Source: Shewanella polaris
GTDB lineage: Bacteria; Pseudomonadota; Gammaproteobacteria; Enterobacterales; Shewanellaceae
Assembly: GCF_006385555.1 (NCBI RefSeq)
Contig: NZ_CP041036.1
Coordinates: 744,001-808,000, forward strand
Reading direction: 5' to 3'
DNA: 64,000 nt
Both the position numbers and the translations under genes were made by a program. Shown here piece after piece: positions 8,726 to 18,878 of the stretch. Position 1 is the stretch's first letter. Every line of letters starts with the position of its first letter. The notes under the pieces are model-generated. The model made no database searches, had not been told where the DNA came from, and saw nothing but the letters and a program-made list of their open reading frames with translations.

Positions 8726-10129
8726 TTGAGTCAGTCAACTGAACAGGCCGTTAACACGGCTTTCGCATCACTAAATTTAAAACCTGAATTGCTTGAAAAC
8801 CTCCAAACCATGGGTTTTGAATCGATGACTCAGATCCAAGCCGAAAGCTTACCGCCAATTTTGGCTGGTGAAGATGTTATTGGTCAAGCCATGACTGGTT
8901 CAGGTAAAACCGCTGCTTTTGGTTTAGGGCTGCTGAATAAGCTGGATGTAAAACGTTTTCGCATTCAAACCATGGTGTTATGCCCAACACGTGAATTGGC
9001 TGATCAAGTAGCGAAAGACATTCGTACCTTGGCCCGTGGTATTCATAACGTTAAAGTACTAACTCTTTGTGGCGGTGTACCTATGGGACCGCAAGTTGGC
9101 TCATTAGAACACGGCGCTCATATCATTGTTGGTACGCCGGGTCGTATTGTTGATCATTTAGATCGTAATCGTTTAGATTTAAGTAACATGAATATGCTTA
9201 TTTTAGATGAAGCAGACCGCATGTTAGAAATGGGCTTTCAACAGCACATTGACCAAATTATTGCCGCTGCACCTCGTGAGCGTCAAACGCTATTGTTTAG
9301 TGCTACGTTTCCAGATCAAATTCAAGCGATTGCCGATCAAATTCTGTATCAACCGATAATGGTTAAAGTTGAAGCTAAGCACGATAACCTAACTATCGAT
9401 CAACATTTTTACCGTATTGAAGATAACCAGGGCCGTCTTGAAGCATTACGTTTATTGTTATTGGATAAGCAGCCAGAAAGTTCGGTAGTGTTTTGTAATA
9501 CCAAGCGTGAAACCCAACAAGTGGCAGACTCATTACATGAGTTTGGCTTTAGTGTATTAGCATTACACGGTGATTTAGAACAACGCGATCGCGATCAAAT
9601 GTTATTGCAGTTTGCAAACCGTAGTGCGCGTATTTTAGTCGCAACCGATGTCGCCGCGCGTGGTTTAGATATTGATGAGTTAGATGCGGTTTTTAATTAT
9701 CATATTGCCCATGACACTGAAGTTCATATTCATCGTATTGGCCGTACTGGTCGTGCCGGCAGTTCTGGCGCCGCTTACACTTTCTTTGGTGAAGAAGACG
9801 GTTACAAAATGGCGATGATTGAAGAAGCCATGAACAAAGATGTGGTGAGCGAACCTTTACCACCAATGAGTGCACTGAATAAACAACCGTTGGCCGCTGA
9901 AATGACCACGATTCAAATAGAGGGTGGTAAAAAGCAAAAAATCCGTCCTGGTGATATTGTCGGTGCATTAACGGGGGGTAATGGTTTAGATTTTAACGAT
10001 ATTGGTAAAATAAAAGTGACTGATTTTCGCGCTTACGTTGCAGTAAAAAGCAATGTATCTAAACAAGCGATGAATATCATCAGTAAAGGTAAGCTAAAAG
10101 GTCGTAATTACCGCGCTTGGTTTATGTAA
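8726..10129 (+). CDS. dbpA: ATP-dependent RNA helicase DbpA
   Basis: DEAD-box helicase that remodels 23S rRNA during 50S subunit assembly. The helicase core shows AMTGSGKT (motif I), PTRELADQV (Ia), LDEADRM (II, DEAD), LFSATF (III), VATDVAARGLDI (V) and HRIGRTGR (VI). The C-terminal 75 residues (KIRPGDIVGALTGG to the end) are the DbpA-specific RNA-binding domain that recognises the hairpin 92 region. The start is a TTG at 8726 with AGAGGA at 8712-8717; the next in-frame ATG would cut into the Q-motif region. A rare start codon may keep expression low. It converges on rhlE across a shared terminator. Confidence 0.95.
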   Translation: MSQSTEQAVNTAFASLNLKPELLENLQTMGFESMTQIQAESLPPILAGEDVIGQAMTGSGKTAAFGLGLLNKLDVKRFRIQTMVLCPTRELADQVAKDIRTLARGIHNVKVLTLCGGVPMGPQVGSLEHGAHIIVGTPGRIVDHLDRNRLDLSNMNMLILDEADRMLEMGFQQHIDQIIAAAPRERQTLLFSATFPDQIQAIADQILYQPIMVKVEAKHDNLTIDQHFYRIEDNQGRLEALRLLLLDKQPESSVVFCNTKRETQQVADSLHEFGFSVLALHGDLEQRDRDQMLLQFANRSARILVATDVAARGLDIDELDAVFNYHIAHDTEVHIHRIGRTGRAGSSGAAYTFFGEEDGYKMAMIEEAMNKDVVSEPLPPMSALNKQPLAAEMTTIQIEGGKKQKIRPGDIVGALTGGNGLDFNDIGKIKVTDFRAYVAVKSNVSKQAMNIISKGKLKGRNYRAWFM

Positions 10130-10164
10130 CTTTTTAAATTCCCGAGTTCAGGTTAAATAGTAAT

Positions 10165-10199
10165 AAAAAACCGGTGAACAATGTTCACCGGTTTTTTTT
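10165..10199. terminator. Bidirectional terminator between dbpA and rhlE
   Basis: Inverted repeat 10165-10179 / 10183-10198 (core ACCGGTGAAC, loop AAT) with A-run on the left and T-run on the right, so it can end transcription from both converging genes. It starts 36 nt after the dbpA stop codon. Confidence 0.9.
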
Positions 10200-10234
10200 A
10201 TGCTTTATCGCGAGCGAGCTAGTGTTATGAATAA

Positions 10235-11668
10235 TTAGCTTTTAACTTTAGCGTTAGCATAAGGATTATTGCTATTTGTTGACGTAACTGGCGCAGTACC
10301 ACTTCGACGTGGTGGACGATTACGTTGTGGTGGTTTATTACCATTTGCACGCGCTTCTGCCTTAGGATCTGCTGGCTTATCACTTCCACGAGATTGCTGA
10401 CGAGAGTCATATTTACGTGCCGGCTTATCACCTTGAGCACCATCGTTAGCATTCTGTTGAGCATGTTTACTGCGGTTCGGATTTGGTTTTTTAGCACCAT
10501 TGCCGCCAGATCTGCTACTCGCTTCAGGGATAGTAAACGGAGCTTCAAACCCCGCTAGTTGCTTACGCTCAATGGTTCGGTTAATTAAACGCTCGATATC
10601 ATGTAACAACTTAACTTCTTCTAGACCAACGAGAGATACCGCTTGGCCTGTTGAACCTGCACGGCCAGTACGGCCAATACGATGCACATAATCTTCAGGT
10701 ACGTTAGGCAAGTCAAAGTTAACAACATAAGGTAGTTGATCGATGTCGATACCGCGTGCGGCAATATCCGTTGCGACCATGACTTGTACTGCACCCGCTT
10801 TAAAATCGGCCAATGCTTTGGTTCGTGCTGTTTGGCTTTTATTACCATGAATGGCTGCGGCTTTGATACCAGCGGCTTCTAAGCTTTTCGCTAAACGGTT
10901 TGCACCATGTTTGGTACGAGAAAACACTAAGACTTGTTTCCAATCATTGGTTTTAATCAGTTCGATTAGTGCCATTGATTTACGTGTTTTATCCAAAGGA
11001 TACACACATTGGGTCACAGTGTTTGCTGTTGCGTTACGTGGTGTGACTGAAATTTCTACCGGATTATTAACTAACCCTTTAGCAAGTTCACGAATTTCAT
11101 TTGAAAAAGTTGCTGAAAACATTAAGTTTTGGCGCTTAGCAGGTAACATTGCTAATACTTTTTTAATGTCGCGAATAAAACCCATGTCGAGCATACGGTC
11201 TGCTTCGTCTAATACTAATATTTCTAATTTATTGAAGCTAAGTGCTTTTTGTTGGCATAAGTCGAGTAAACGACCTGGAGTGGCGACCAAAATGTCGACT
11301 CCGTTTCTCAACGCTGCGAGTTGCGGCACGATAGAAACACCACCAAATACCACTGCTGATTTTAACGGTAAGTTGATACCATAAGTTGCAACGCTTTGTT
11401 GTACTTGTGCGGCAAGTTCTCGTGTAGGCGTTAACACTAATGCACGGACTTGACCACGTTGAGCGCGCTCACCTTTAGATAATAATTCTAAAATTGGTAG
11501 GGTAAAACCGGCTGTCTTCCCAGTTCCCGTTTGTGCAGCAGCCATGACATCTTGACCGGCTAAAACCGCTGGAATTGCTTGTGCTTGAATTGGAGATGGG
11601 GTGTCGTAACCTTGTTTTTCAACCGCTTTTAAAATAGCAGCATTCAGACCAAGTGAGGAAAAACTCAT
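10235..11668 (-). CDS. rhlE: DEAD-box RNA helicase RhlE
   Basis: ATP-dependent RNA helicase of the RhlE group, implicated in ribosome maturation and cold-related RNA remodelling. It starts with [19 protein letters not shown] (Q-motif region), then AAQTGTGKT (I), PTRELAAQV (Ia), LDEADRML (II), MFSATF (III), [12 protein letters not shown] (V) and HRIGRTGR (VI). After about residue 375 comes a roughly 100-residue low-complexity tail rich in Arg, Asn, Gly, Pro and Lys, a typical unstructured RNA-binding extension. A purine-rich AAAGAGA lies upstream of the ATG. The opposite strand shows several long but spurious frames. Confidence 0.93.
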   Translation of the reverse strand: MSFSSLGLNAAILKAVEKQGYDTPSPIQAQAIPAVLAGQDVMAAAQTGTGKTAGFTLPILELLSKGERAQRGQVRALVLTPTRELAAQVQQSVATYGINLPLKSAVVFGGVSIVPQLAALRNGVDILVATPGRLLDLCQQKALSFNKLEILVLDEADRMLDMGFIRDIKKVLAMLPAKRQNLMFSATFSNEIRELAKGLVNNPVEISVTPRNATANTVTQCVYPLDKTRKSMALIELIKTNDWKQVLVFSRTKHGANRLAKSLEAAGIKAAAIHGNKSQTARTKALADFKAGAVQVMVATDIAARGIDIDQLPYVVNFDLPNVPEDYVHRIGRTGRAGSTGQAVSLVGLEEVKLLHDIERLINRTIERKQLAGFEAPFTIPEASSRSGGNGAKKPNPNRSKHAQQNANDGAQGDKPARKYDSRQQSRGSDKPADPKAEARANGNKPPQRNRPPRRSGTAPVTSTNSNNPYANAKVKS

Positions 11669-12005
11669 AGAAAAATCTCTTTGGGCAACGCATTGTTGCT
11701 TTGAATAAAAGGTAGCCAGATAACGGCGGGCGTGAAGCTTACCTGAAAACCGCTATAAGTGCTATCAAATCCCTGTGGGAGCAACGATATTTCCGTTGAG
11801 CTTGTTATTAATAACGCGACGTTTTGTGGTGTAAAAAGCTAAAGGGTTAACCCTGAATGATGGATTTGAATGAAATCGTGTTAATCTTGAGACTTGAATC
11901 AGTGCTAAAAGTCTACTTATTACATACAATAAAATGACAATCCGTTTTCTATCTAAATATTCAACTACTTAGCTGTGTATATTTAACAAAAGGTGTCACT
12001 TACTG
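11669..12005. other. Divergent region between rhlE and the DUF3626 gene
   Basis: 337 nt. It holds the rhlE leader, including a small GCAAC/GTTGC hairpin near 11685-11700, and a perfect 12-bp palindrome AGGGTTAACCCT at 11843-11854 that could be an operator. No small gene found. Confidence 0.4.
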
Positions 12006-13064
12006 ATGAAAATAACGGCACAAACACACATAGAGAAAATGGCGTATGAGCTGCGAGATCATGCTCATGCCGTGATCAAAAATGTGTTGTTAATGTCGAA
12101 TATTTCTACTTTGTCACTTCAACTCGCTATGCGAGAGCTTGCTCAACACAGTCGAGTTGCTCTGCATTTTCATCCAGATAGAATTGATAGTCGTGGTTTA
12201 ACCGTGGTTAATGGTCTATTGCGCGATGGTGTATATAAAAGTCAGTTTGAAACCCATGTGTCGAATGGGCACTTGTCGCCAGAGTTAGGTGGCTCGCGTG
12301 ATCATTTCGAAAATAAGCTGTTTGGGAATACGTATTCGGGGATTAAACATCGTCCTAAATATGGTGCACTGGATTTTGGTTTGTGTTCGTTAGGGCCTGC
12401 ACCAAGATTTGGCAGTTGTTACTTTATCACTCACCCTCAAATATTGTCTCGCTGCACTTTCAGCTATATGGATTCATATCGACAGCCCAAAGAAAAGGGC
12501 ACGATTAAATGTTTTGATGCCATTTTAGCGGCATTATTAAGTGAAAGTTTTGAGCGTCAATATGCGTTGGGTATTCCAGGGCTTAAACCGAATAAGTTAA
12601 TTGAACATTTTAGCCAACATTTAACCGATGATATCAGTAGCCGTTTTGACACGGCGCCAAGTGGTAATTTAGATCATTACATTGAAGCGCAAATACATGG
12701 TGATGTGTCGCTCGATCAAGATGTTGCTATGTTAGTTGCGGATCCATCATTTAAAGGTAATGCCATTGGCGATTCATTCATCGCCTTGTGTGACGAATAT
12801 AGCATTGAGTTGCATTGGCATCAGGGACGTCAAATTAATGTTTCACAAGTGCCAGATGATTTTCGTGGGCCAACGATGCCGACTTTGGCACAAAGTATTG
12901 CTGAAAATGAATTTATCAATGCTGAAATTATCGGCCGCGCGGCGTATCATTTACAACAACAGCCTGCTTCGTGGAGTGAGCGTGGTACCCACGCGAAAAA
13001 GCTGCAAGATCTAAAATTACTCTGGCACGTATTGGTTAAATACGGCGAGAGTACCGCCCCATAA
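12006..13064 (+). CDS. DUF3626 domain-containing protein
   Basis: 352-residue soluble protein; no signal peptide or membrane segment. The run RVALHFHPDRIDSRGLTVV, followed about 20 residues on by YKSQFETHVSNG, is the hallmark I associate with DUF3626, a family without an assigned activity. Conserved His, Asp and Arg (HFHPDR) suggest a catalytic or metal site, which is inference. An AAAGGTG lies about 10 nt upstream of the ATG. It is monocistronic, facing away from rhlE. Confidence 0.75.
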   Translation: MKITAQTHIEKMAYELRDHAHAVIKNVLLMSNISTLSLQLAMRELAQHSRVALHFHPDRIDSRGLTVVNGLLRDGVYKSQFETHVSNGHLSPELGGSRDHFENKLFGNTYSGIKHRPKYGALDFGLCSLGPAPRFGSCYFITHPQILSRCTFSYMDSYRQPKEKGTIKCFDAILAALLSESFERQYALGIPGLKPNKLIEHFSQHLTDDISSRFDTAPSGNLDHYIEAQIHGDVSLDQDVAMLVADPSFKGNAIGDSFIALCDEYSIELHWHQGRQINVSQVPDDFRGPTMPTLAQSIAENEFINAEIIGRAAYHLQQQPASWSERGTHAKKLQDLKLLWHVLVKYGESTAP

Positions 13065-13349
13065 AGATTAACTGACAATAGTTTTTTTCTTTTACTCGGT
13101 CTGATTTTTTTGGTGGTTAGTGTCTTAGTATTTAATCTCGGCTTAAATAATCAATTTCATCGGGCCGTTAAATCATCACAGTGGCATTGAATACCAACAA
13201 ACATATTTTTACTCAATGGACTCTTTAAATAAGGCTTAATTAGTAAAATGTGAATCAGTTAACATTTACACTGTTTTAGGTGTTAACTCGCTGCCACTAC
13301 TGCGATACTAGCCCATTAAAGTGGTCATCGATAACTCTGCTGGAGCTTC

Positions 13350-15140
13350 ATGGACAAGTCGTTAGAAAAGTCATTAGCCAAATGGCTTAAAAGCCAACAA
13401 TCTTCTTGTGGTATTTTTCTCAAATTATCTGTTTTATGTGGTGTACTCAATGGGATTGCCATTGTGGGACAGGCCTATTTTATTGCTCAGATTTTACAGG
13501 GCGTCATTATTGACAATCTTGCACCAGCAATATTAAGCATTGAGTTTTATGCACTTATTGGTTTGTTAATCATTCGAGCTTTATTAGCGCAAGTGCGTGA
13601 ACGGATAAGTTTTGAGGCCGGTAAACGCTTACGTGAAGACATTCGTCAAGCTGTACTCAATAAATTAGTCGCACTCGGGCCGGTATTTATTAAAGGTAAA
13701 CCGGCTGGTGCATGGGCAACCTTGGTATTTGAGCAGGTTGAAGATTTACATGACTTTTATGCTAAATACTTACCGCAGATGATGTTAGCTGGTTTTATTC
13801 CGTTGCTTATATTGGTCTGTGTGTTTCCAATCAATTGGGCCGCTGGGTTAATTTTGTTGATGACAGCACCATTAATTCCTTTATTTATGATTTTAGTGGG
13901 CATGGGGGCTGCGGATGCCAACCGTAAAAATATGCAAGCATTGTCGCGCTTAAGCGGCCACTTTATGGATCGAATTAAAGGACTACAAACCTTAAAACTG
14001 TTTAATCGTGGCGAAGCTGAGTTGGTTAATATTGGACTGGCTTCGGAAGACTTTCGCGAGCGAACCATGTCGGTATTGCGTTTAGCCTTTTTGAGTTCTG
14101 CGGTATTAGAGTTCTTTGCTGCTGTATCGATAGCGGTAGTCGCAGTGTACTTTGGCTTTAGTTATTTAGGTCATCTCGATTTTGGTCATTATGGGGTCAA
14201 AATAAGTTTATTTACCGGCATGTTTGTGTTGATTTTATCGCCAGAGTTTTATCAGCCTTTGCGTGATTTAGGCACCCATTATCATGCTAAGGCACAAGCA
14301 ATAGGTGCTGCAGAGTCTTTGGTTGAACTGCTTGACTATCAAGTCAACACACCAGCCAATATCCAGCCTGTAGCGAAGAATGTTGAATTTTCCGCTGATA
14401 ATATAATGATTCAAGCCATCGGGCTGGAAGTATTTAGTGTAGACGGCCAACGCTTAGTCGGGCCCATTTCATTTACCTTACCTGCGGGTGAACATTGGGC
14501 CATAGTTGGTCCAAGTGGTGCAGGGAAAACCAGTTTGCTTAATGCCCTGTTGGGTTTTTTGCCTTATCAGGGTTCATTATTGGTCAATGGCCATGAATTA
14601 TCCCATGTTGATGTTGCACAGTGGCGTCAACATTTGGCTTGGTTAGGCCAGGACCCGCAATTGTTTCATGGCACGGTGAGAGAAAATGTCGCATTGGCCA
14701 ATCCCCAATTAACCGATGAGTACATTATGGCATTGCTTGAACAGGCCAACATTAGCGATTTTGTATTGCAGCATCCACAGGGACTCGACTTGATCATTAG
14801 CGATCAAAGTACAGGAGTGTCAGTTGGTCAAGCTCAGCGTTTTGCGCTGGCTCGTGCGTTAGCACAACCTGCTAAATTATTTTTATTAGATGAGCCGACA
14901 GCCAGCTTAGATGAAAAAAGTGAACAGTCTGTATTGGCTACATTGCACCGCGCAATGAAGTCCACAAGCGGATTAACGATTACCCATAAATTAGATGATT
15001 TACACAATATGAATGGTGTGTTGGTTATGGACAAAGGGATGATAGTACAACAAGGCCATGTGAATGATTTACAACAAGCTGATGGATTATTAGCGCAACT
15101 GCTCAATCAACAACAGAACCAACAACAGGAGGTATACTAA
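13350..15140 (+). CDS. cydD: Cysteine/glutathione ABC exporter subunit CydD
   Basis: Half of the heterodimeric CydDC transporter that exports cysteine and glutathione to the periplasm and is needed for cytochrome bd assembly. The N-terminal about 330 residues hold six predicted membrane segments. The ATPase domain carries Walker A (GPSGAGKTS), the CydD-type signature SVGQAQR in place of LSGGQ, and Walker B (LFLLDEPTASLD). Length 596 against about 588 in E. coli. The start at 13350 has TGGAG upstream. The stop codon overlaps the cydC start (TAATG), indicating translational coupling. The cydAB oxidase genes are not in this window. Confidence 0.95.
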   Translation: MDKSLEKSLAKWLKSQQSSCGIFLKLSVLCGVLNGIAIVGQAYFIAQILQGVIIDNLAPAILSIEFYALIGLLIIRALLAQVRERISFEAGKRLREDIRQAVLNKLVALGPVFIKGKPAGAWATLVFEQVEDLHDFYAKYLPQMMLAGFIPLLILVCVFPINWAAGLILLMTAPLIPLFMILVGMGAADANRKNMQALSRLSGHFMDRIKGLQTLKLFNRGEAELVNIGLASEDFRERTMSVLRLAFLSSAVLEFFAAVSIAVVAVYFGFSYLGHLDFGHYGVKISLFTGMFVLILSPEFYQPLRDLGTHYHAKAQAIGAAESLVELLDYQVNTPANIQPVAKNVEFSADNIMIQAIGLEVFSVDGQRLVGPISFTLPAGEHWAIVGPSGAGKTSLLNALLGFLPYQGSLLVNGHELSHVDVAQWRQHLAWLGQDPQLFHGTVRENVALANPQLTDEYIMALLEQANISDFVLQHPQGLDLIISDQSTGVSVGQAQRFALARALAQPAKLFLLDEPTASLDEKSEQSVLATLHRAMKSTSGLTITHKLDDLHNMNGVLVMDKGMIVQQGHVNDLQQADGLLAQLLNQQQNQQQEVY

Positions 15141-16876
15141 TGTCACTTCCAGTTGATACTTCATCACACACTCCTAATTCGTTACAGGTTTTACGTCCAT
15201 TTGTGTCTTTGTTTCGTCGCCAATGGTTGATGATGTTAGTGGGTTTATTGTTAACCTTTACCACTTTACTAACAGGTATTGGTTTGCTGTCATTATCGGG
15301 TTGGTTTTTATCTGCCAGTGCGGTCGCTGGTTTAGCTGTGATTACCTCGCAAGCGTTTAACTATTTCACTCCTGCAGGAGGGGTTCGATTTTTCTCCATT
15401 GTGCGTACCGTGAGCCGCTACGGTGAAAGGTTAGCCACTCACGAAGCCACTTTTAAGTTATTGACCCAGTTGCGTATTTGGGCATGGAATAAGTTGTTAC
15501 CCCTAAGCGCAGCTAACTTACAAGGTTTGCGAAGAGGCGACTTGCTTAATCGTTTAGTGGCCGATATTGATACCTTAGATCATCTCTACTTACGTTTACT
15601 GACCCCCATGGCAGCATCCTTAATGATGATAGGGGTGTTACTGGTGTTTCTTGGTTGGTTTGATCACCATTTAGCATTGAGTTTATGTGGCCTGTTATTA
15701 GCCGCTTGGCTTATCCTTCCGCTGGTATTTTATTACTTAGGAAAGGCCCCCGGGCAAGCGTTAATGCAGGCGCAAAGGCAATATCGAGTAGAGCTGCTTG
15801 ATATTATTCAAGGACAAGCAGAGCTGAGTTTATTTGGTGCTAATAAGCGCTATTTGGATAAACTTGAACAAGCACAGCACAGTTTATTTAGTCAGCAAAC
15901 CACCATGGCGAATATTACCGGCTTAAGCCAAGCCTTGTTGATAGTTGTCAATGGTAGTGCGGTAGTGTTTATGTTGTATTTAGCTGGCCAAGGCGTAGGA
16001 GATGCGACTCCTCCAGGGCCATTAATGGCATTAATGGTATTTGCTACTATGGCCAGTCTTGAAATGATGATGCCGATAGCGGGAGCATTTCAGCACTTAT
16101 CGAGTACCGTTCTTGCTGCGCGGCGGGTGACTGAAATCACCGAGCAAACACCAAGTGTAGTATTTAATCCTCATAGCCACTTGCAAGCCAACCACGGTGC
16201 GCTCCAAATAAGTGGCGTTCACTTTGGTTATCAAAGTCATTCTCAAGTATTACAAGGCCTCGACCTTACGATTAACGCGGGTGAAAAGGTGGCTATATTG
16301 GGGCCTACAGGTTGTGGTAAATCAAGTTTATTGGGGCTGATTACCCGTGATTGGGTGGCACAGCAGGGAACGATTATGCTTGATGGTCAGCCGATAAGTG
16401 ACTATAGCGATGCAAATCTCCGCGCCGCGATGACAGTGGTTAGTCAACGTATTTATTTGTTTTCCGGTACGTTACGTGACAATTTAGCCTTGGCGTTACC
16501 TTATCTTCAAGGTGAAGCTAAGAAAACCCATGATCAACGCTTTATCGAGGTGTTACAAAAAGTAGGTCTGCAAACCTTACTGCAAGGCGATAAACCATTA
16601 GACAGTTGGATTGGTGAAGGCGGTAGGCAATTATCTGGTGGTGAGCAGCGCAGAATCGGTGTCGCTCGGGCATTATTACGTGATGCGCCTTTACTACTAT
16701 TGGATGAACCAACAGAAGGACTGGACAAACGCACCGAGCGAGAAATCCTCAACGTATTACTCGATTTTGCCCAACACAGAACCTTGTTAATGATCAGTCA
16801 TCGTTTGACCGCGTTAGAGCAAATGGATTCCGTTTACTTATTTCAACAAGGACAGTTAACACTACGTGCTAATTAA
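15140..16876 (+). CDS. cydC: Cysteine/glutathione ABC exporter subunit CydC
   Basis: Partner of CydD in the inner membrane. The N-terminal membrane domain carries the CydC-typical GLLSLSGWFLSASAVAGLA and SRYGERLATHEATF. The ATPase domain has GPTGCGKSS, the canonical LSGGEQRR and LLLLDEPTEGLD, so this subunit keeps the standard signature that CydD lacks. 578 residues, close to E. coli's 573. The start codon overlaps the cydD stop by one base. No strong terminator follows; the MITE begins 34 nt after the stop and its long hairpin may serve as one. Confidence 0.95.
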   Translation: MSLPVDTSSHTPNSLQVLRPFVSLFRRQWLMMLVGLLLTFTTLLTGIGLLSLSGWFLSASAVAGLAVITSQAFNYFTPAGGVRFFSIVRTVSRYGERLATHEATFKLLTQLRIWAWNKLLPLSAANLQGLRRGDLLNRLVADIDTLDHLYLRLLTPMAASLMMIGVLLVFLGWFDHHLALSLCGLLLAAWLILPLVFYYLGKAPGQALMQAQRQYRVELLDIIQGQAELSLFGANKRYLDKLEQAQHSLFSQQTTMANITGLSQALLIVVNGSAVVFMLYLAGQGVGDATPPGPLMALMVFATMASLEMMMPIAGAFQHLSSTVLAARRVTEITEQTPSVVFNPHSHLQANHGALQISGVHFGYQSHSQVLQGLDLTINAGEKVAILGPTGCGKSSLLGLITRDWVAQQGTIMLDGQPISDYSDANLRAAMTVVSQRIYLFSGTLRDNLALALPYLQGEAKKTHDQRFIEVLQKVGLQTLLQGDKPLDSWIGEGGRQLSGGEQRRIGVARALLRDAPLLLLDEPTEGLDKRTEREILNVLLDFAQHRTLLMISHRLTALEQMDSVYLFQQGQLTLRAN

Positions 16877-16910
16877 TACGTTTAGCTTACGATATAAATA
16901 TAAGCTACTA

Positions 16911-17188
16911 GGGTCTGTTGATCTTTGCAGGTTAAATTTTGTTCGAGATAAAAACGTTTTAATCGAGGCGAGCGGATTGCTGCCTAGCAATCTAAGCTAC
17001 TTTTACTTAACGAAGAGTGACTCAACAAAGAGTAAAACGTTTTTAGCCGAACCCTTCGGACAGCGTTTGTTGGTCATTTTTACTGCGTTATCGACTTTTT
17101 ATGTAGAATAACTACACCACAAAGTCTCTGCCTTGTACAAATGACCAACAATTCGCTGCAAAAACAACCTTGAAAGATCAACAGGCCC
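16911..17188 (+). mobile_element. MITE-like element, 278 bp, TA target
   Basis: Bounded by 23-nt terminal inverted repeats, GGGTCTGTTGATCTTTGCA.. at 16911-16933 and its near-complement at 17166-17188, 20 of 23 identical. TA lies on both sides, compatible with a TA target duplication as used by IS630/mariner-type transposases. Inside is a second perfect 13-bp inverted repeat, TAAAAACGTTTTA near 16949 and its complement near 17031, so much of the element can fold on itself. No transposase is encoded. A truncated copy is at 6240-6402. Confidence 0.85.
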
Positions 17189-17498
17189 TAATATAAGCCA
17201 TTAATATATTAGCGATGGCGCAATGGCCGTACGTAAATGAATTGTTAATACAAATGATGGTAACTGTTTTGATGTTTATCGATAAATAATGGTAATAACG
17301 TCGCAATGTAACGGCCTTTTGGATACTTAATTACATCAGGCCCGCGCTTAAATCGCAATAAATTGACCCAATTCACATATTTAGTATTCGAAATTGTTGA
17401 AAAGTTACATTTCTCTCAAATATTGTGATCGTTATTACTATATTAGTAGTTGCAAACATATAACATTAGTCATCGAATTTTTTTAGATGGTGAATGTG
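17189..17498 (+). other. nqr promoter and leader region
   Basis: About 310 nt between the MITE and nqrA, AT-rich close to the gene. No terminator, repeat or small gene is visible; I do not assign a promoter. Confidence 0.4.
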
Positions 17499-18878
17499 AT
17501 GGTTGGTGTTTCAAATCCAGTGATAACCATAAAGCGTGGACTTGATATCCCGATTGCGGGGAAGCCTCTGCAGCAAATAGATGGCGCGCCAAAAACGACT
17601 CAAGTGGCGCTAATTGGCGAAGAGTATGTAGGTCTAAAACCCACTATGATGGTAGAGGTTGGTGATCGTGTCGCTAAAGGCCAAGTGCTATTTGAAGACA
17701 AGAAAACACCTGGTGTGTTATTTACCGCACCAGCAAGTGGAATTGTTGCTGCAATTAATCGCGGTGATCGTCGGGTATTACAGTCGGTAGTGATTGATTG
17801 TGATACCAAGCAAGAACCAGAGATACTGTTTGAGCCTGCGGATATTCATGGGCTATCAACTCAAATTGTTAAAGACAGTTTGGTACGCAGTGGTTTATGG
17901 ACCGCGTTGCGTACGCGTCCTTTTTCACGAGTGCCCCAGTTAGATGCCAGTCCCGCTGGCATATTCGTGACTGCCATTGATACTAATCCACTAGCACCCG
18001 ATCCACGCATCATTATTGCCTCTCAGCCACAAGCTTTTGAGGCTGGATTATTAGCATTAACTTTTTTAACCGAAGGAAAGGTGTTTCTATGCCAAGACGA
18101 CGGTGCATCGTTAGTCGCTGATACCGATAGCGAATATGACTTATCGCAAGTGAGCGTTCAGCGCTTTAATGGCGTTCATCCTGCCGGACTCGTTGGCACC
18201 CATATTCACTTTTTATTGCCCGTGAGTATTGAACGTCAGGTATGGCATGTGGGTTATCAGGACGTCATAGCCTTTGGCAAACTGTTTTTAAGTGGTGAAC
18301 TGTATACAGACCGCTTCGTTTCATTAGCCGGCCCTAATGTGTTAAAACCACGACTAGTGCGTACTCAATTAGGTGCAAAGCTTAGTGAGTGGGTTACAGA
18401 TGAAATTAATCAGCAACAATCTCGTATCGTTTCGGGTTCATTATTATCTGGTCATACAGCCACAGGCGTTTATGACTATTTAGGCCGGTTCCATAATCAA
18501 ATCAGCGTACTGACCGAAAATGATCGCCATGAATTATTGCCTTGGGTTCGCCACGACAGCAGTAAATTCTCGTTAACTGGCATCATGATGTCAGGCTTTA
18601 GTCGCACCAAAAAATTATTTGATTTTACCACTCATGCTGGTGGCTCGTCGCGCGCCATGATGGCATTCGGCCAACTTACTCGGGTGATGCCATTGGATAT
18701 TTTGCCGATTTTATTAGTGCGTGATTTAGTGGTACGTGATACCGATGAAGCGCAGCTACTTGGGGCATTAGAGCTGGATGAAGAAGATTTAGCCTTATGT
18801 ACGTTTGTTTGTCCTGGAAAATATGACTTTGGTAAAGAGTTACGTGCTTGCTTAGATATTATCGAGAGGGAAGGTTAA
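17499..18878 (+). CDS. nqrA: Na+-translocating NADH:quinone reductase subunit A
   Basis: Cytoplasmic subunit of the NQR complex, which couples NADH oxidation by ubiquinone to Na+ export. The diagnostic N-terminus is ITIKRGLDIPIAGKP, followed by the lipoyl-like fold region (GDRVAKGQVLFEDKK, FTAPASGIVAAINRGDRR) and the C-terminal FVCPGKYDFGKELR. The frame is open from the ATG at 17487. I prefer ATG 17499 because GGTGA at 17489-17493 lies 5 nt upstream; a GTG just before ITIKRG (near 17520) is another option. Last base overlaps the nqrB start, so the operon is translationally coupled. Confidence 0.93.
   Translation: MVGVSNPVITIKRGLDIPIAGKPLQQIDGAPKTTQVALIGEEYVGLKPTMMVEVGDRVAKGQVLFEDKKTPGVLFTAPASGIVAAINRGDRRVLQSVVIDCDTKQEPEILFEPADIHGLSTQIVKDSLVRSGLWTALRTRPFSRVPQLDASPAGIFVTAIDTNPLAPDPRIIIASQPQAFEAGLLALTFLTEGKVFLCQDDGASLVADTDSEYDLSQVSVQRFNGVHPAGLVGTHIHFLLPVSIERQVWHVGYQDVIAFGKLFLSGELYTDRFVSLAGPNVLKPRLVRTQLGAKLSEWVTDEINQQQSRIVSGSLLSGHTATGVYDYLGRFHNQISVLTENDRHELLPWVRHDSSKFSLTGIMMSGFSRTKKLFDFTTHAGGSSRAMMAFGQLTRVMPLDILPILLVRDLVVRDTDEAQLLGALELDEEDLALCTFVCPGKYDFGKELRACLDIIEREG

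Noticed and set aside
10225..11384. Long frames on both strands over rhlE (107, 75 and 177 residues)
   Set aside because: Shadows of the rhlE frame and its low-complexity tail; no domain seen.
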